A DNA stretch of 64,000 nucleotides from Schaalia sp. JY-X169 (GCF_014069575.1 NZ_CP059675.1:1550001-1614000); one strand, 5' to 3'; positions 1 to 9,376 are shown, numbered from the stretch's first letter. The notes: generated by a model from the sequence alone, not told the origin. Made by a program: numbers and translations.

Positions 1-1125
1 TGGCGCACGGTGTCTTGGCCGAGGTCGAGACACGCCAGCTCCGTCCTCCACACCTTCAGAGTTCGCGTCGTCGCCAGTTGATCCTGGGAGTCTCTGCTCG
101 CTTGCTGGCTTCTGCTTGGAGCGTGTCTTCAAGTAGCTCTCGATTGCGTCACCGATCGCATCCGCCATGGAGTCCGTTGGCGTACTATCCATCCGTTCGG
201 CCTCGGGAAACACGGCCTGATCAATACCAGTCAAGTCATCCCATCCAGGCAGGACCGCCTCCAACTGTGAGGTTGCATCCTCCGCTTCCTCCCCGCGCAT
301 CACGGAATCAATCTCGATGCCCTCAGCGGCAGCCAGTGAGATCGAGTCGAAGTGCTGTTCAAGACCCTGAACAGTGCGTTGCAGGTCGGGGTTAACTTCA
401 AGAAGTCTCTCCACCTGGCTCGCGTCCTCGTCCGCACCTCTCTCAAGGTCACCAATGGGGAGCTGCAGGTCAGCGATCTCCGCTAGACGCCTCAACAGTG
501 CCGACGATGCTCTGGGGAATGTCACATCAGAGAGGTAATAGGGCACTGTCGCAAGCAGCGTTGCGCCAGTGACGCCTTCAAGATGAAGGTGGTACTGGAG
601 GAATGATGTCAGTGGTGCCGGGAATCGAGCGGTGCCCCCCATCAGTGGCTGCTGCGGAATCACGTCGCGATCCGTGCTCTGCAGGTGGACTGTGGCGGGG
701 CGGGTATGGGGAACTGCGGCTGGCAATCCGTGGAACGAAAAGATTGCTTCAACGCCAGCTTCCTCCGCCAGAGTGCCGACAGCATCACGGAAAGACTTCC
801 AGCGAGCATCCGGCTCCGGACCATGAAGTAGCAAGATCGGGGTCCCGGCGTCATCGTGTACGAGGTCGAGGGCGATCTCAGGCTCCGACATGTCAGTCGT
901 CACCCACTCGTCAACCTCCATAACAGGGCGGTGGGAGCGGTAATCGATCAACAGATCGGTGTCAAAAGTGGCGACACGTTCTGGCGACAGCGAAGTGAGA
1001 AGCTGAACCACAGCCAAGGTACCGGCTGAACCAGCATCCATGGCGCCCTCAAAATGAGCAATCAGGATTGGCGCCTTTGAACCGGCGGCAGGTCCTTTTG
1101 TGTAAAGGTCTTCGATACGCGCCAT
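1..1125 (-). CDS. PAC2 family protein (partial, runs off the left edge)
   Basis: An open reverse-strand frame begins at ATG 1125 behind a GGGAGGGGAG ribosome-binding site and stays open for 375 codons to the window edge, so the C-terminus is missing. The N-terminal 270 residues look like the PAC2 (proteasome assembly chaperone 2-like) family common in actinobacteria: early AHFEGAMDAG, then LLIDYRSHRP, ILLLHGPEPD and a FHGLPAAVPHTRP stretch. The last 100 or so visible residues are acidic, then charged and disordered-looking. PAC2 proteins in bacteria have no firmly assigned reaction; a link to proteasome or Pup biology is family knowledge only. It stands alone, divergent from the helicase gene to its right. 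Family call good, function unknown. Confidence 0.8.
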   Translation of the reverse strand, partial: MARIEDLYTKGPAAGSKAPILIAHFEGAMDAGSAGTLAVVQLLTSLSPERVATFDTDLLIDYRSHRPVMEVDEWVTTDMSEPEIALDLVHDDAGTPILLLHGPEPDARWKSFRDAVGTLAEEAGVEAIFSFHGLPAAVPHTRPATVHLQSTDRDVIPQQPLMGGTARFPAPLTSFLQYHLHLEGVTGATLLATVPYYLSDVTFPRASSALLRRLAEIADLQLPIGDLERGADEDASQVERLLEVNPDLQRTVQGLEQHFDSISLAAAEGIEIDSVMRGEEAEDATSQLEAVLPGWDDLTGIDQAVFPEAERMDSTPTDSMADAIGDAIESYLKTRSKQKPASEQRLPGSTGDDANSEGVEDGAGVSRPRPRHRAP

Positions 1126-1324
1126 GATGCTCCCCTCCCGGTCACCAGTCCTAGTGTTCCCTTTCACCGTACTCGTTGACTCCCTGATTCGGCGAGGAAC
1201 TCAACAAACATTGCGCTGGAAGGTGAACTGAACTCTCTATGAGTCACAAAACCTCTGGGTGCCGTCCGGTCCACGTTTAGGGAATAATGGACACTTGGTA
1301 TTTTTCGGCCGGTAAGGAGCGAGT

Positions 1325-3619
1325 TTGAACACCGAGACTCCCAATCTTCCCAATCGAGAAGACGATTTGACGCAAGAACAAGAGTTCGTGAGTCACGCCT
1401 ACTCGGTTCTTGATTCCATGAGGACCGACTACAGGGAAGCACAGCGCCGTATCGAGGCCCAAGGAGCCTGGGGATCACCCCAGGCTCGAACCGAGCGTGA
1501 TGCCCAGGCCTCTCATTTTGGCGATCAGGCCATGCGTCTGGAGCAGATCCAAGACCACCTGGTGTTTGGCCGTGTCGATATGACGGACGCCAGCACCCAC
1601 TACATCGGCCGCGCGGGCCTGCCGGACTCAACGGGGGGTCGTCTCCTTATTGACTGGCGCGCGCCGGCAGCGCGTCCTTTCTACCAGGCCACCGCTGTCA
1701 CCCCCGCAGGCGTCGTTCGACGTCGCCACATCGCCACATCAGGAAGCGTTGTAACAGGGATCGAGGACGACGTTCTTGACGTCGATGCCGCAACTGACCA
1801 GGGGATGACTTTCCAGGGTGAAGGCGCTCTTATGTCGGCTCTTGCATCTGCCCGTGGCGGCCACATGAGTGACATAGTTGCAACGATTCAGGCCGAGCAG
1901 GATGCGATCATCCGCTCCGATGATCAGGGAATCGTCGTTGTTCAAGGTGGCCCCGGGACAGGGAAGACGGCCGTTGCACTGCACCGCGCGGCGTATCTTC
2001 TCTACACTCACCGCGAGCGCCTGGAGCGGTCTGGGGTTCTGATCGTCGGTCCGTCGCGGATTTTCCTGCGCTACATAGAGCAAGTTCTCCCTTCCCTCGG
2101 AGAGAACGGGGTCGTGTCAGTTCCGATGGGTGAACTGGTGCCGGGTATCCATGCGGTCGAAACGGACCCCGCGGAAGTTGCATTTGTCAAAGGCAAGACC
2201 GCTTGGATAGAGACTGCGAAGGCAGCGGTGCGCGACCTTCAACGCCTGCCTGCAGAGACAAAGACATTCTCGATTGGTGGCAAGACGGCCACTCTAACCC
2301 CAGCGGATGTGGCAGCGGCACGGAGCCGCGCTCGTCGAAGCAGCAAGCCGCACAACGTCGCGCGCACGGGGTTCGCCCTCGACCTAATAGATGTCCTTGT
2401 TAGGCAGGTTGCCGGTGCAGATCCCGATCCTGAAGACCTTGACTGGTGGAGGGAGTCCGTCCGCTCCAGTCGCGACGTGCGCAGAGAGATAAATCTGTGC
2501 TGGATGCCGACGAGGGCGACCGATCTTCTGAGCCGCCTCTACACAAAACCTGATCTGCTACGACGGGTTGCCCGCGGGCTCTCGGCGCGTGAACAGCTGT
2601 TGGTTTCCCGACCGTGGGATGCCCCCTTCACGGTCGCCGACGTTCCTCTTCTCGATGAGCTAGAGGAGCTGCTTGGAACTTCCGAGGAACTACTCAATCA
2701 GAAACGCCGCAATCGCGCTGCACTGGAGAACGAGGAACTGGAACGAGTTCGCATGGCCATGGAGGGGCAGAACCTTGGTGGGGGGATAGTGTCAGCCGAG
2801 GTGCTCGCCGAACGTGCCCGCGGGGAACGGGAATGGACGCCCCTTGCCGAGCGGGCCGTTGCAGACCGCACTTGGACGTATGGGCATGTCGTTGTCGATG
2901 AGGCACAGGACCTCTCTCCCATGGCATGGCACGCGCTCCTGCGGCGCTGTCCGGCTCGCTCATTCACAGTCGTGGGCGACCTCGACCAAGCGCGCGGGCA
3001 CCAACGTCCCGCAAACTGGGAGAAAGCACTGGGTCCAGCCAAGCGTGGACTGTCATCGGAGTTCATTCTCACCGTTTCCTACAGAACACCGGCGACTGTC
3101 ACCACGCTTGCGCAGCAGGTTCTCTCCGACCTCGGACAACCGCCACTGTATCCACTGACATCTGCTCGTGAGGTCGAGGACGCCCTGGCAGACACTGTTG
3201 TTCAAGGTGGTGACACAAACGGTGACCGGGAGGAAGATCCCCTCTGGAAGGCTGTGCAGGACGTGGTGGCACAGGAGGAAAGCCTCCTCGACGCGACCAC
3301 GGGCCACGGGATGGGTCGAATCGGCGTGCTTGTCGCTGACGAGCGAGCACACCGTTGGCGCGGTGACATTTTCGGTTCCACCGCCCTCGATCACCGGGTC
3401 AGTGTGCTGAGCGTGGCGGGAGCAAAGGGTTTGGAGTTCGACACGACCATAGTTGTTGAACCAACAGAAATCCTCTCCGACGGGCCCGGGGACCTTTTCG
3501 TTGCAATGACCCGTTGCACGAAACGACTCCATTCGGTTCGTTCGACTGAACTGCCACGAGCTTGGGCGAAAGCTGTAACTAGTGTTTCTGACGAATGGCA
3601 CCCAGAAGCAGGCCACTAG
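1325..3619 (+). CDS. helD: HelD-type UvrD/Rep superfamily 1 ATPase (RNA polymerase recycling factor)
   Basis: A 764-residue superfamily 1 helicase-like ATPase. Visible motifs are the Walker A GGPGTGKTA near residue 206, the Walker B region VVVDEAQDLSP near 523, GDLDQARG, SYRTPATV and the C-terminal AGAKGLEFD and FVAMTRCTKRL blocks. The N-terminal 120 residues are helical and charged, as in HelD proteins that insert into RNA polymerase and release stalled complexes; actinobacterial homologues (HelR) can also confer rifampicin tolerance. The start is TTG 1325, chosen for the GGTAAGGAG ribosome-binding site just upstream. serA follows 46 bases after the stop. I saw no clear rifampicin-associated element in the upstream gap. 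An ordinary UvrD-like DNA helicase is less likely given the N-terminal region. Confidence 0.85.
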   Translation: MNTETPNLPNREDDLTQEQEFVSHAYSVLDSMRTDYREAQRRIEAQGAWGSPQARTERDAQASHFGDQAMRLEQIQDHLVFGRVDMTDASTHYIGRAGLPDSTGGRLLIDWRAPAARPFYQATAVTPAGVVRRRHIATSGSVVTGIEDDVLDVDAATDQGMTFQGEGALMSALASARGGHMSDIVATIQAEQDAIIRSDDQGIVVVQGGPGTGKTAVALHRAAYLLYTHRERLERSGVLIVGPSRIFLRYIEQVLPSLGENGVVSVPMGELVPGIHAVETDPAEVAFVKGKTAWIETAKAAVRDLQRLPAETKTFSIGGKTATLTPADVAAARSRARRSSKPHNVARTGFALDLIDVLVRQVAGADPDPEDLDWWRESVRSSRDVRREINLCWMPTRATDLLSRLYTKPDLLRRVARGLSAREQLLVSRPWDAPFTVADVPLLDELEELLGTSEELLNQKRRNRAALENEELERVRMAMEGQNLGGGIVSAEVLAERARGEREWTPLAERAVADRTWTYGHVVVDEAQDLSPMAWHALLRRCPARSFTVVGDLDQARGHQRPANWEKALGPAKRGLSSEFILTVSYRTPATVTTLAQQVLSDLGQPPLYPLTSAREVEDALADTVVQGGDTNGDREEDPLWKAVQDVVAQEESLLDATTGHGMGRIGVLVADERAHRWRGDIFGSTALDHRVSVLSVAGAKGLEFDTTIVVEPTEILSDGPGDLFVAMTRCTKRLHSVRSTELPRAWAKAVTSVSDEWHPEAGH

Positions 3620-3665
3620 TCGGGACCATCCTGCAAATGCTGAAGGACTTCGGCACAATGCTCTG

Positions 3666-4874
3666 GTGACCAAAGTTCTACTTCTTGAAAATCCCCACCC
3701 AATTGCCGCCGAGCTTCTGAAGCGAGACAACTACGAGGTCGAGGTCGTTCACGGCAGCCTTGATGAAGACGACCTCATCGCAGCACTGGATGGTGTCTCC
3801 GTCCTCGGCATCAGATCCAAGACGGAAGTGACGCGCAAAGTCCTTGCGCACGCACCAAAACTGGAAGTTGTGGGAGCGTTCTGCATTGGCACCAACCAGA
3901 TCGCTACGGAGTTCGCGGCCGAACGTGGGATCCCCGTATTCAACGCCCCTTATGCCAACACGCGGTCCGTGGTTGAACTAGCGATCGGCGAGATTATTGC
4001 CCTTACGCGCCGTCTCACCGTGAAGAACAGCCGCCTGCACAAGGGAGTATGGGACAAGTCCGCTGATCACGCTCACGAAATTCGAGGGCGGACACTGGGG
4101 ATTATCGGATATGGCAACATCGGCACACAGCTTTCTGTCCTGGCTGAGGCGCTCGGGTTACGCGTAATCTTCTACGACATTGCCGAGAGGCTCGCCCTCG
4201 GCAACGCCCACCCCGCCGCAAGCATGGAAGAGGTGCTGCGGGAGGCTGACATCGTCTCGGTGCACGTCGACGGTAGCCTTTCAAACACCGGCCTGCTTGG
4301 CGAACGTGAGTTTGCCATGATGAAGCCTGGCGCAGTCTTCATCAATCTGTCACGTGGGTTCACCGTCGACGTTAATGCACTTCGCAGCGCACTTGAGAGC
4401 GGTCACCTTCTGGGTGCCGCCGTCGACGTGTTTCCTGAGGAACCGAAGGCAAACGGGGACCATTTCACGTCGGAACTCGCGGGATTGGACAACGTGATCC
4501 TCACTCCCCACATCGGTGGCTCAACGCTTGAAGCCCAGCATGATATTGCCGTATTCGTGGCGGGAAAAGTCCAGGGATACCTCTCCCGTGGATCGACTAC
4601 GCTCAGCGTCAACCTCCCCAACTTGAGTCTGCCTGCTTCCTCGCCACGCGCCCAACGACTCTGCTTTGTTCACCACAACACGCCGGGTGTCATGGCTCGA
4701 CTCAACGACGTCTTCGCGCAGGAGGGTGTCAACGTCGAAGGCCAGGCACTGGCGACCTCGGGGTCACTGGGTTACGCCATCACGGATCTGCGCTCACCCC
4801 TGAGCGAACACGCCCTCGAACTCATTGGATCGTCATCGTCCTCGGTGAGAATGCGGTACTTTCCCATTAGGTAA
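3666..4874 (+). CDS. serA: D-3-phosphoglycerate dehydrogenase
   Basis: First step of phosphorylated serine synthesis, oxidising 3-phosphoglycerate with NAD in the cytoplasm. The frame is open from 3582, but the family N-terminus TKVLLLENPHP begins at GTG 3666 after an AAGGAC site, giving 402 residues, the usual length of the short ACT-containing form. The Rossmann motif GYGNIGTQ is present, as are the catalytic-triad regions: the arginine in NLSRGFTVD, the glutamate in FPEEPKANGD and the histidine in TPHIGGST. The last 70 residues form an ACT domain (HHNTPGVMARLNDVF), which suggests serine feedback inhibition. It lies between the HelD gene and the acyl-CoA ligase on the same strand, with no obvious functional link. 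Confidence 0.95.
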   Translation: MTKVLLLENPHPIAAELLKRDNYEVEVVHGSLDEDDLIAALDGVSVLGIRSKTEVTRKVLAHAPKLEVVGAFCIGTNQIATEFAAERGIPVFNAPYANTRSVVELAIGEIIALTRRLTVKNSRLHKGVWDKSADHAHEIRGRTLGIIGYGNIGTQLSVLAEALGLRVIFYDIAERLALGNAHPAASMEEVLREADIVSVHVDGSLSNTGLLGEREFAMMKPGAVFINLSRGFTVDVNALRSALESGHLLGAAVDVFPEEPKANGDHFTSELAGLDNVILTPHIGGSTLEAQHDIAVFVAGKVQGYLSRGSTTLSVNLPNLSLPASSPRAQRLCFVHHNTPGVMARLNDVFAQEGVNVEGQALATSGSLGYAITDLRSPLSEHALELIGSSSSSVRMRYFPIR

Positions 4875-4950
4875 TAGCCAATACCACCAGGTCGGTGACC
4901 TGTGTGTGGGTAAGCAGCTAACATCAAACACAGTCGAGCATGGAGGCACT

Positions 4951-6852
4951 ATGAACCTGACAGAACAACTACGCCAGGGCTACGCTCCGGGTGTCCCATA
5001 CTTCACGGACTCCGGGTCAACGTTGATCTGCGACTTCCTCTTCGACACCGCTGCGTACTATCCCAAGCGGATTGCCCTGGACTTCCTCAGCCAGCAAACA
5101 ACCTATGAGGAGCTGGTTCACCAAGTCCGCCAAGCAGCGAGCGTCCTGCGTGATTCAGGTGTGAAGCAAGGCGACCACATTGCGCTCATAATGCCCAACT
5201 GCCCCCAACATGTTGTCGCGGTCTTCGCGATTGCCCTGGTAGGTGCGGTGTCGGTCGAACACAACCCGCTCGCTCCCGAAGAGGAACTGAAGAGTGAGTT
5301 TGCACGACACAAGTCCAAGACCGTCATCGCGTGGCAGAACACCGTTGAAAAGCTTGGTTTTCTCGGTTCAGACGTGCGGGTCTTCGGTGTCAACCTCGCC
5401 TACGCGCTCTCCCGCACTACGCGCATGCTGCTGAGACTTCCACTCAAGTCTGTAAAAGAGAAGAAGAGGATCCTAGGCGCATCCGTGCCAGATTTTGTTC
5501 GTTCTTGGGATCATGAGGTGCGTGAAGCGCAGCCCTGGATGGGTGATGCAACTGCCCATGCTGACGATCCAGCGGTCATGTTGCACACGTCCGGCACCAC
5601 GGGTACACCCAAGGCAGCCGTCCTCTCGCACAAGAATCTTGCCTCCAATGTCTTCCAAGCAATCGCTTGGGTGTCACCCCTTCGCGAGGGCGCTGAGGTC
5701 TTCTACTCCATTCTCCCGTTCTTCCATGCTTACGGTTTCACAGTCACTCTCCTAGCCGGAGTTCGCCTGGGTGCAACAATTGCGATCTTCCCGAAGTTCG
5801 ATGTCTCGCAGGTGTTGCTTTCCCAGAAGAGGCTCCCCTGCACTTTCTTTGTGGGAGTCCCCCCGATGTTTGACCGTCTCCTAGCCGAGGCACCCCACCT
5901 CAACGTGGATTTGACATCGATCAACTACACAATTTCCGGGGCAATGCCGCTCTCTGAAGAACTCTCGAAGCGCTGGGAGGAGGCCACAACTGGGTACGTA
6001 GTCGAGGGCTACGGGATGACCGAGGCATCGCCAATCATTCTTGGCTCTCCCCTGTCGCATGATCGCATACCTGGAGCCCTGGGTATTCCGTGGCCGTCGA
6101 CGGAGATTCGGATTGTCGACCCGGAGAACCCGGAAGTCGATGTTGAAGAGGGGCAAATTGGGGAGTTGATCGCGCGAGGGCCCCAGGTCTTCCAAGGCTA
6201 TCTAGACAACCCTGAAGAGACCGCGCTTGTTCTTCGTGATGGCTGGCTATTCACCGGTGACCTAGTGCAGGTTCGGAACGGCTTCGTCTTCATGGAAGAT
6301 CGCCGGAAGGAACTAATCCTCTCGGGAGGCTTCAACGTGTACCCAAGCCAGGTTGAAGACGTTGTGCGTATGATGCCGGGCGTCGCTGACGTGGCTGTGG
6401 TTGGTATGCCCGGGGGCAACAAGGGTGAAGAGGTGGTTGCGGCACTGGTTCTCGAAGGTGGCGCGTCGGTGACCCTCGCTGATGTACGCGAATGGGCGGA
6501 GAAGTCTCTGGCTCACTATGCATTGCCGCGCCAAGTGGTGGTTCTGCAAGAACTTCCAAAGTCGCAGATTGGCAAAGTCATGCGGCGTTCCGTGCAACGG
6601 CAGATTGCTGAGCTTCAGAGCAACTTGGATGCGCGGTTCCCAACTTTGCGGGCCTCCGCTTCTGAGCTCAGTGAGCAGGTAGGTCAGGCAGCCGCAGCAT
6701 TGAAGGAGTCGGTCGCGCAAGCCAGATCCGAAGCTTCTGAACGGGCCTCTGCGCTGCTTTCACCGGCAACGAGGACGACCAGGAGAAAGGCTCTGCCAGC
6801 AGCACCTCCGAGCAGTAGGAGGCCCGGCACAACTACGTTACTGTTGCCGTAA
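4951..6852 (+). CDS. fadD: long-chain fatty acid-CoA ligase (AMP-forming)
   Basis: Activates fatty acids to acyl-CoA by way of an acyl-adenylate. The ANL-superfamily signatures are clear: the P-loop-like [13 protein letters not shown], the [10 protein letters not shown] motif, the GWLFTGDL motif, and [15 protein letters not shown] before the C-terminal lid with the catalytic lysine in [10 protein letters not shown]. The start at ATG 4951 is favoured over the open frame from 4906 because GGAGG sits six bases before it, giving 633 residues. After the enzyme ends there is an unusual tail of about 75 residues: an Ala/Glu/Ser-rich amphipathic helix stretch, then a basic Arg/Pro end. The 3' end overlaps the convergent nrdR by 15 bases. 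Acyl specificity cannot be read from sequence. Confidence 0.9.
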   Translation: MNLTEQLRQGYAPGVPYFTDSGSTLICDFLFDTAAYYPKRIALDFLSQQTTYEELVHQVRQAASVLRDSGVKQGDHIALIMPNCPQHVVAVFAIALVGAVSVEHNPLAPEEELKSEFARHKSKTVIAWQNTVEKLGFLGSDVRVFGVNLAYALSRTTRMLLRLPLKSVKEKKRILGASVPDFVRSWDHEVREAQPWMGDATAHADDPAVMLHTSGTTGTPKAAVLSHKNLASNVFQAIAWVSPLREGAEVFYSILPFFHAYGFTVTLLAGVRLGATIAIFPKFDVSQVLLSQKRLPCTFFVGVPPMFDRLLAEAPHLNVDLTSINYTISGAMPLSEELSKRWEEATTGYVVEGYGMTEASPIILGSPLSHDRIPGALGIPWPSTEIRIVDPENPEVDVEEGQIGELIARGPQVFQGYLDNPEETALVLRDGWLFTGDLVQVRNGFVFMEDRRKELILSGGFNVYPSQVEDVVRMMPGVADVAVVGMPGGNKGEEVVAALVLEGGASVTLADVREWAEKSLAHYALPRQVVVLQELPKSQIGKVMRRSVQRQIAELQSNLDARFPTLRASASELSEQVGQAAAALKESVAQARSEASERASALLSPATRTTRRKALPAAPPSSRRPGTTTLLLP

Positions 6853-7281
6853 GTCGGCTATTGCGCGTTCAAAGTCTTCAAGAGACTGGAATGAGGAGTA
6901 GACAGAAGCGAACCGGAGGTATGCGACTTCGTCTAGTTCGCGCAGGAACGGCAACACGGCCTTCCCGACTTCATCTGCGGAGACTGTCGACTGCCCACTG
7001 ACCCGCAGGGCCTCTTCGACCTGCTGCGCAATGATGGCCAAGTCATGTTCCGAAACCGGTCGACCCTGGCATGCCTTCCGCACGCCTACCGTCACTTTGT
7101 CGCGGGAGAAAGGTTCGACAACACCCGAGCGCTTCTCAACAGAGAACGACGATGTCTCGAGTGTTGTGAATCTGCGCTTGCATTCACTGCACTCCCGGCG
7201 GCGGCGTATTGTTGCACCATCATCGGTAACGCGGGTGTCGACAACGCGAGTGTCATCATTCTGACAGAACGGACAGTGCAA
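6838..7281 (-). CDS. nrdR: transcriptional repressor NrdR
   Basis: ATP-cone and zinc-ribbon repressor of ribonucleotide reductase genes. The zinc ribbon is complete, with HCPFC at the N-terminus and [11 protein letters not shown] about 30 residues later; the ATP-cone follows ([14 protein letters not shown] through the YLRFASVY region). The usual protein begins MHCPFC, which here corresponds to TTG 7281 preceded by TTTGGAGGGC; the upstream ATG at 7308 would add nine atypical residues. That gives 147 residues, the normal size. It lies in the common actinobacterial lexA/LysM/nrdR neighbourhood and is likely cotranscribed with the LysM gene 84 bases upstream. No ribonucleotide reductase gene lies in this window. 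Confidence 0.95.
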   Translation of the reverse strand: MHCPFCQNDDTRVVDTRVTDDGATIRRRRECSECKRRFTTLETSSFSVEKRSGVVEPFSRDKVTVGVRKACQGRPVSEHDLAIIAQQVEEALRVSGQSTVSADEVGKAVLPFLRELDEVAYLRFASVYSSFQSLEDFERAIADLRQQ

Positions 7282-7365
7282 GGCGGCCCTCCAAATCATT
7301 GCTAGCACCTCAGCGATGCCAGTAGGAAGACTCTAAGATGTCCGGGGAGTTCCTGCAAAACCATT

Positions 7366-7947
7366 TCACTCAGCTGGGAGCAATAGTTCTTGTCCGGGGT
7401 GCAGAACATTGGCATCGAGTGCGTTCAACGACACAATGTCAGCCACCACGTCTTCTAAAGCCCGGCTTGACCCAAGGGATTCAGCCAGGCCCCAAACGGA
7501 TTCCCCGGCAGTTACAGAGTGCACGTACGTCTCACCACCATAGGGCGCGGGACGGAGAGCCAGTCCCAAGCCGAGAGCAACCGAGAAGGCAACGACAACT
7601 GCGACGCTCCACGCCACAATCCGAAGTGCTACTGCGGTGAAGTCAACCCGCGGCAGGACGCTTGAAGCGGTCCCGGTAGCCTCAGCAGCGCTACGTGCTC
7701 CCGCAACGGCTGCAGACCCCATGGGCGCACGGGTACCAGCCACCGTAGCCGCGTCCGAGTCAACACTGACGTTGCCCGCTGTCTCCCGTCGCAACCGCCG
7801 ACGAGCTTCATCAATCGAGACAACGGTCGCACCCCCCTGCGTCACGGGCCACACAGACACCTGGGCTGCGAGGGCGCTTCGACGCGGGCGTTCTGAGGGA
7901 ACGGCCGAGGTCCCTGAAACCTCCAGTAGTGGTACCGCACTCATCAC
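7366..7947 (-). CDS. LysM-domain membrane protein divergent from lexA (possible SOS division inhibitor)
   Basis: A 193-residue protein with a Pro/Ala/Ser-rich cytoplasmic N-terminus, one transmembrane segment near residues 104-128 and a C-terminal LysM domain (about 138-192: YVHSVTAGESVWGLAESLG ending HPGQELLLPA). LysM binds peptidoglycan. Single-pass LysM proteins divergent from lexA are SOS-induced cell-division suppressors in other Gram-positives (YneA in Bacillus, DivS in Corynebacterium). The shared intergenic region holds three SOS boxes, so LexA control is strongly implied. Division inhibition itself is inference from position, architecture and boxes; sequence similarity to YneA or DivS was not tested. 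ATG 7944 one codon in is an equally possible start. Confidence 0.8.
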   Translation of the reverse strand: MMSAVPLLEVSGTSAVPSERPRRSALAAQVSVWPVTQGGATVVSIDEARRRLRRETAGNVSVDSDAATVAGTRAPMGSAAVAGARSAAEATGTASSVLPRVDFTAVALRIVAWSVAVVVAFSVALGLGLALRPAPYGGETYVHSVTAGESVWGLAESLGSSRALEDVVADIVSLNALDANVLHPGQELLLPAE

Positions 7948-7997
7948 TTACTCCTTTGACACCGGTGGCAACTATGAACTTCCACACCGACAAGTTT

Positions 7998-8011
7998 CGA
8001 ACAGTTGTTCG
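7998..8011. promoter_or_regulatory. SOS box (LexA operator) 1, LysM/lexA intergenic region
   Basis: CGAAC-AGTT-GTTCG is a perfect palindrome matching the Gram-positive LexA operator consensus CGAACnnnnGTTCG. It lies 51 bases upstream of the LysM start and abuts a second box. Confidence 0.9.
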
Positions 8012-8027
8012 TCGAACACTTGTACGA
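8012..8027. promoter_or_regulatory. SOS box (LexA operator) 2, LysM/lexA intergenic region
   Basis: TCGAAC-ACTT-GTACGA matches the extended operator TCGAACnnnnGTTCGA with one mismatch in the right arm. It directly follows box 1, so two LexA dimers could bind side by side on the LysM-gene side of the region. Confidence 0.8.
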
Positions 8028-8059
8028 TACCAAGAGGTTCCGACATTTAGAAGACTCGC

Positions 8060-8075
8060 TCGAACATATGTTTCA
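8060..8075. promoter_or_regulatory. SOS box (LexA operator) 3, upstream of lexA
   Basis: TCGAAC-ATAT-GTTTCA matches the operator with two mismatches in the right arm. It is 49 bases before the lexA start, where autorepression is expected. Confidence 0.8.
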
Positions 8076-8124
8076 TTTCTGTGACAATTGCGCCTAAACT
8101 GGCGGAAACGGAAAGGGGTCCGCG

Positions 8125-8781
8125 ATGTCTGATGAGTCAACTCTGACAAAGAGGCAACAACAGATTCTGAGTGTCGTTCGAAGCCTCACGGACGAAAGAG
8201 GGTACCCTCCTTCGCTCAGAGAGATTGGACGGGCGGTGAACCTCACCTCCCCATCAACCGTTAAGCACCACCTCGATGCACTGGAACGTGAAGGATTTAT
8301 ACAGCGCGACGCGGGGCGCCCTCGTGCCATTGATCTTCGGCGCGAACCCGCTGTGGAAGCACTGCGTCCCACGGAAGTGACAATCCCGGTTTCCCTCGCC
8401 GAGGGCGACTATGTGGCAGCGCCACTTGTCGGCCGAATTGCTGCTGGCACACCCATCACTGCGGAGCAACAAGTGGAAGATGTGTTCACGCTCCCAACCC
8501 GATTGACGGGGGGAGGCCAGCTTTTCGTCCTCGAAGTACACGGGGACTCAATGGTGGATGCCGCCATTTGTGACGGCGACTTCGTGGTCGTCCGCACGCA
8601 GAATGTTGCCGACAGCGGCATGATTGTCGCAGCCATGATTGACGGGGAGGCGACGGTCAAGGTCTTCTCTAAGGCAGACGGCCACGTCTGGCTACTACCC
8701 CAAAACGAGGACTACGCGCCGATCCCCGCCGATCACGCAACTATCCTCGGAAAAGTTGTGACAGTCGTGCGCTCACTTTAG
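8125..8781 (+). CDS. lexA: LexA repressor
   Basis: SOS repressor and self-cleaving serine peptidase (S24 family), 218 residues. The winged-helix domain fills residues 1-70 ([33 protein letters not shown]). The Ala-Gly cleavage site is in GRIAAG (A107-G108), the catalytic serine in HGDSM (S142) and the catalytic lysine in EATVK (K179). A GAAAGGGG ribosome-binding site lies seven bases before ATG 8125. Three SOS boxes upstream indicate autoregulation, and the recA SOS box at 17679 shows the cognate regulon within the same window. A tandem repeat begins at the stop codon. Confidence 0.98.
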   Translation: MSDESTLTKRQQQILSVVRSLTDERGYPPSLREIGRAVNLTSPSTVKHHLDALEREGFIQRDAGRPRAIDLRREPAVEALRPTEVTIPVSLAEGDYVAAPLVGRIAAGTPITAEQQVEDVFTLPTRLTGGGQLFVLEVHGDSMVDAAICDGDFVVVRTQNVADSGMIVAAMIDGEATVKVFSKADGHVWLLPQNEDYAPIPADHATILGKVVTVVRSL

Positions 8782-8833
8782 GGGCCCTTCTGCGAAAACT
8801 CCTTCTTAGGGGCTCTTCTGCGAAAACTCCTTC
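8778..8833. repeat. 28-base tandem duplication at the lexA stop codon
   Basis: Two adjacent 28-base units (8778-8805 and 8806-8833), each starting TTAGGGGC and ending AACTCCTTC, differ at one base (CCC against CTC). The first unit contains the lexA stop. Its core CTTCTGCGAA recurs at the right end of the 62-base repeat near 9430. Confidence 0.9.
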
Positions 8834-9093
8834 GGGCCAGCCACCAACCCTAAGGTTGCTGGAGTCAAGTAAGGTTGCCGATATCGCCTAAGGTTGCCCG
8901 CAATTCGCAAAAACGGAGGCAACTCTAGGTGATACCGGCAACCTTGGCTGGTCACAAAAGGGGCTGTATGTGGTGCTCGAATCCTCCGGTCTGGAGGAGG
9001 CTGCGGTTGATGTAGTTTTGGAGGTTTCAAAATCATAGGGCGATGCCGCGGGGGTGGTCGAGGAGCCGGTTGGGCTTAGCGAGCCGGTTAGGA

Positions 9094-9161
9094 CATACGG
9101 AGCCGGTCGGGCCAGCCCACCTTTAGATCTCACCGTTATGCAAGCCTGGTCGGCTCCCTAT
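9094..9161. repeat. dispersed imperfect palindromic repeat, copy A
   Basis: The core begins CATACGGAGCC and ends GGCTCCCTAT, with an inner TTATGCAAGCC block. Reversed, it aligns with copies at 18462, 19703, 35054 and 35473. Extra GGCTCCGTAT-type half-copies continue to about 9200. Confidence 0.75.
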
Positions 9162-9284
9162 AGCGTAACCGGCTCCGTATGCCCTAACCGGCTCCGCAAA
9201 GCTGGGGAACCCCGCGGGCGCCTTGCACTTGGGCCGCCCCACCGGCACCCACACCCACACCCGCGGCACCCCACCCACACCCGC

Positions 9285-9374
9285 ACCTCAAACCGCGAGA
9301 TCGCATAGTATCGACAGTTTCAGGCCCAATAACAGTGTAATGTGTCGATACTATGCGATCTCGCGGTTTGAGGT
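9285..9374. repeat. 32-base perfect inverted repeat (large hairpin)
   Basis: Left arm 9285-9316 and right arm 9343-9374 are exact reverse complements over 32 bases around a 26-base loop. The arms begin ACCTCAAACCGCGAG. It sits between the convergent lexA and ldh genes. It has no T-tract, so it is not a standard intrinsic terminator; a miniature mobile element or transcription barrier are options. Confidence 0.95.
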
Positions 9375-9376
9375 AG

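Noticed and set aside
15-923. Forward-strand frames at the left edge
   Set aside because: They are shadows of the reverse-strand PAC2 gene, which has clear protein motifs and a good start.
1126-1324. Rifampicin-associated element before the HelD gene
   Set aside because: No 19-base inverted repeat of the expected type was visible in this gap.
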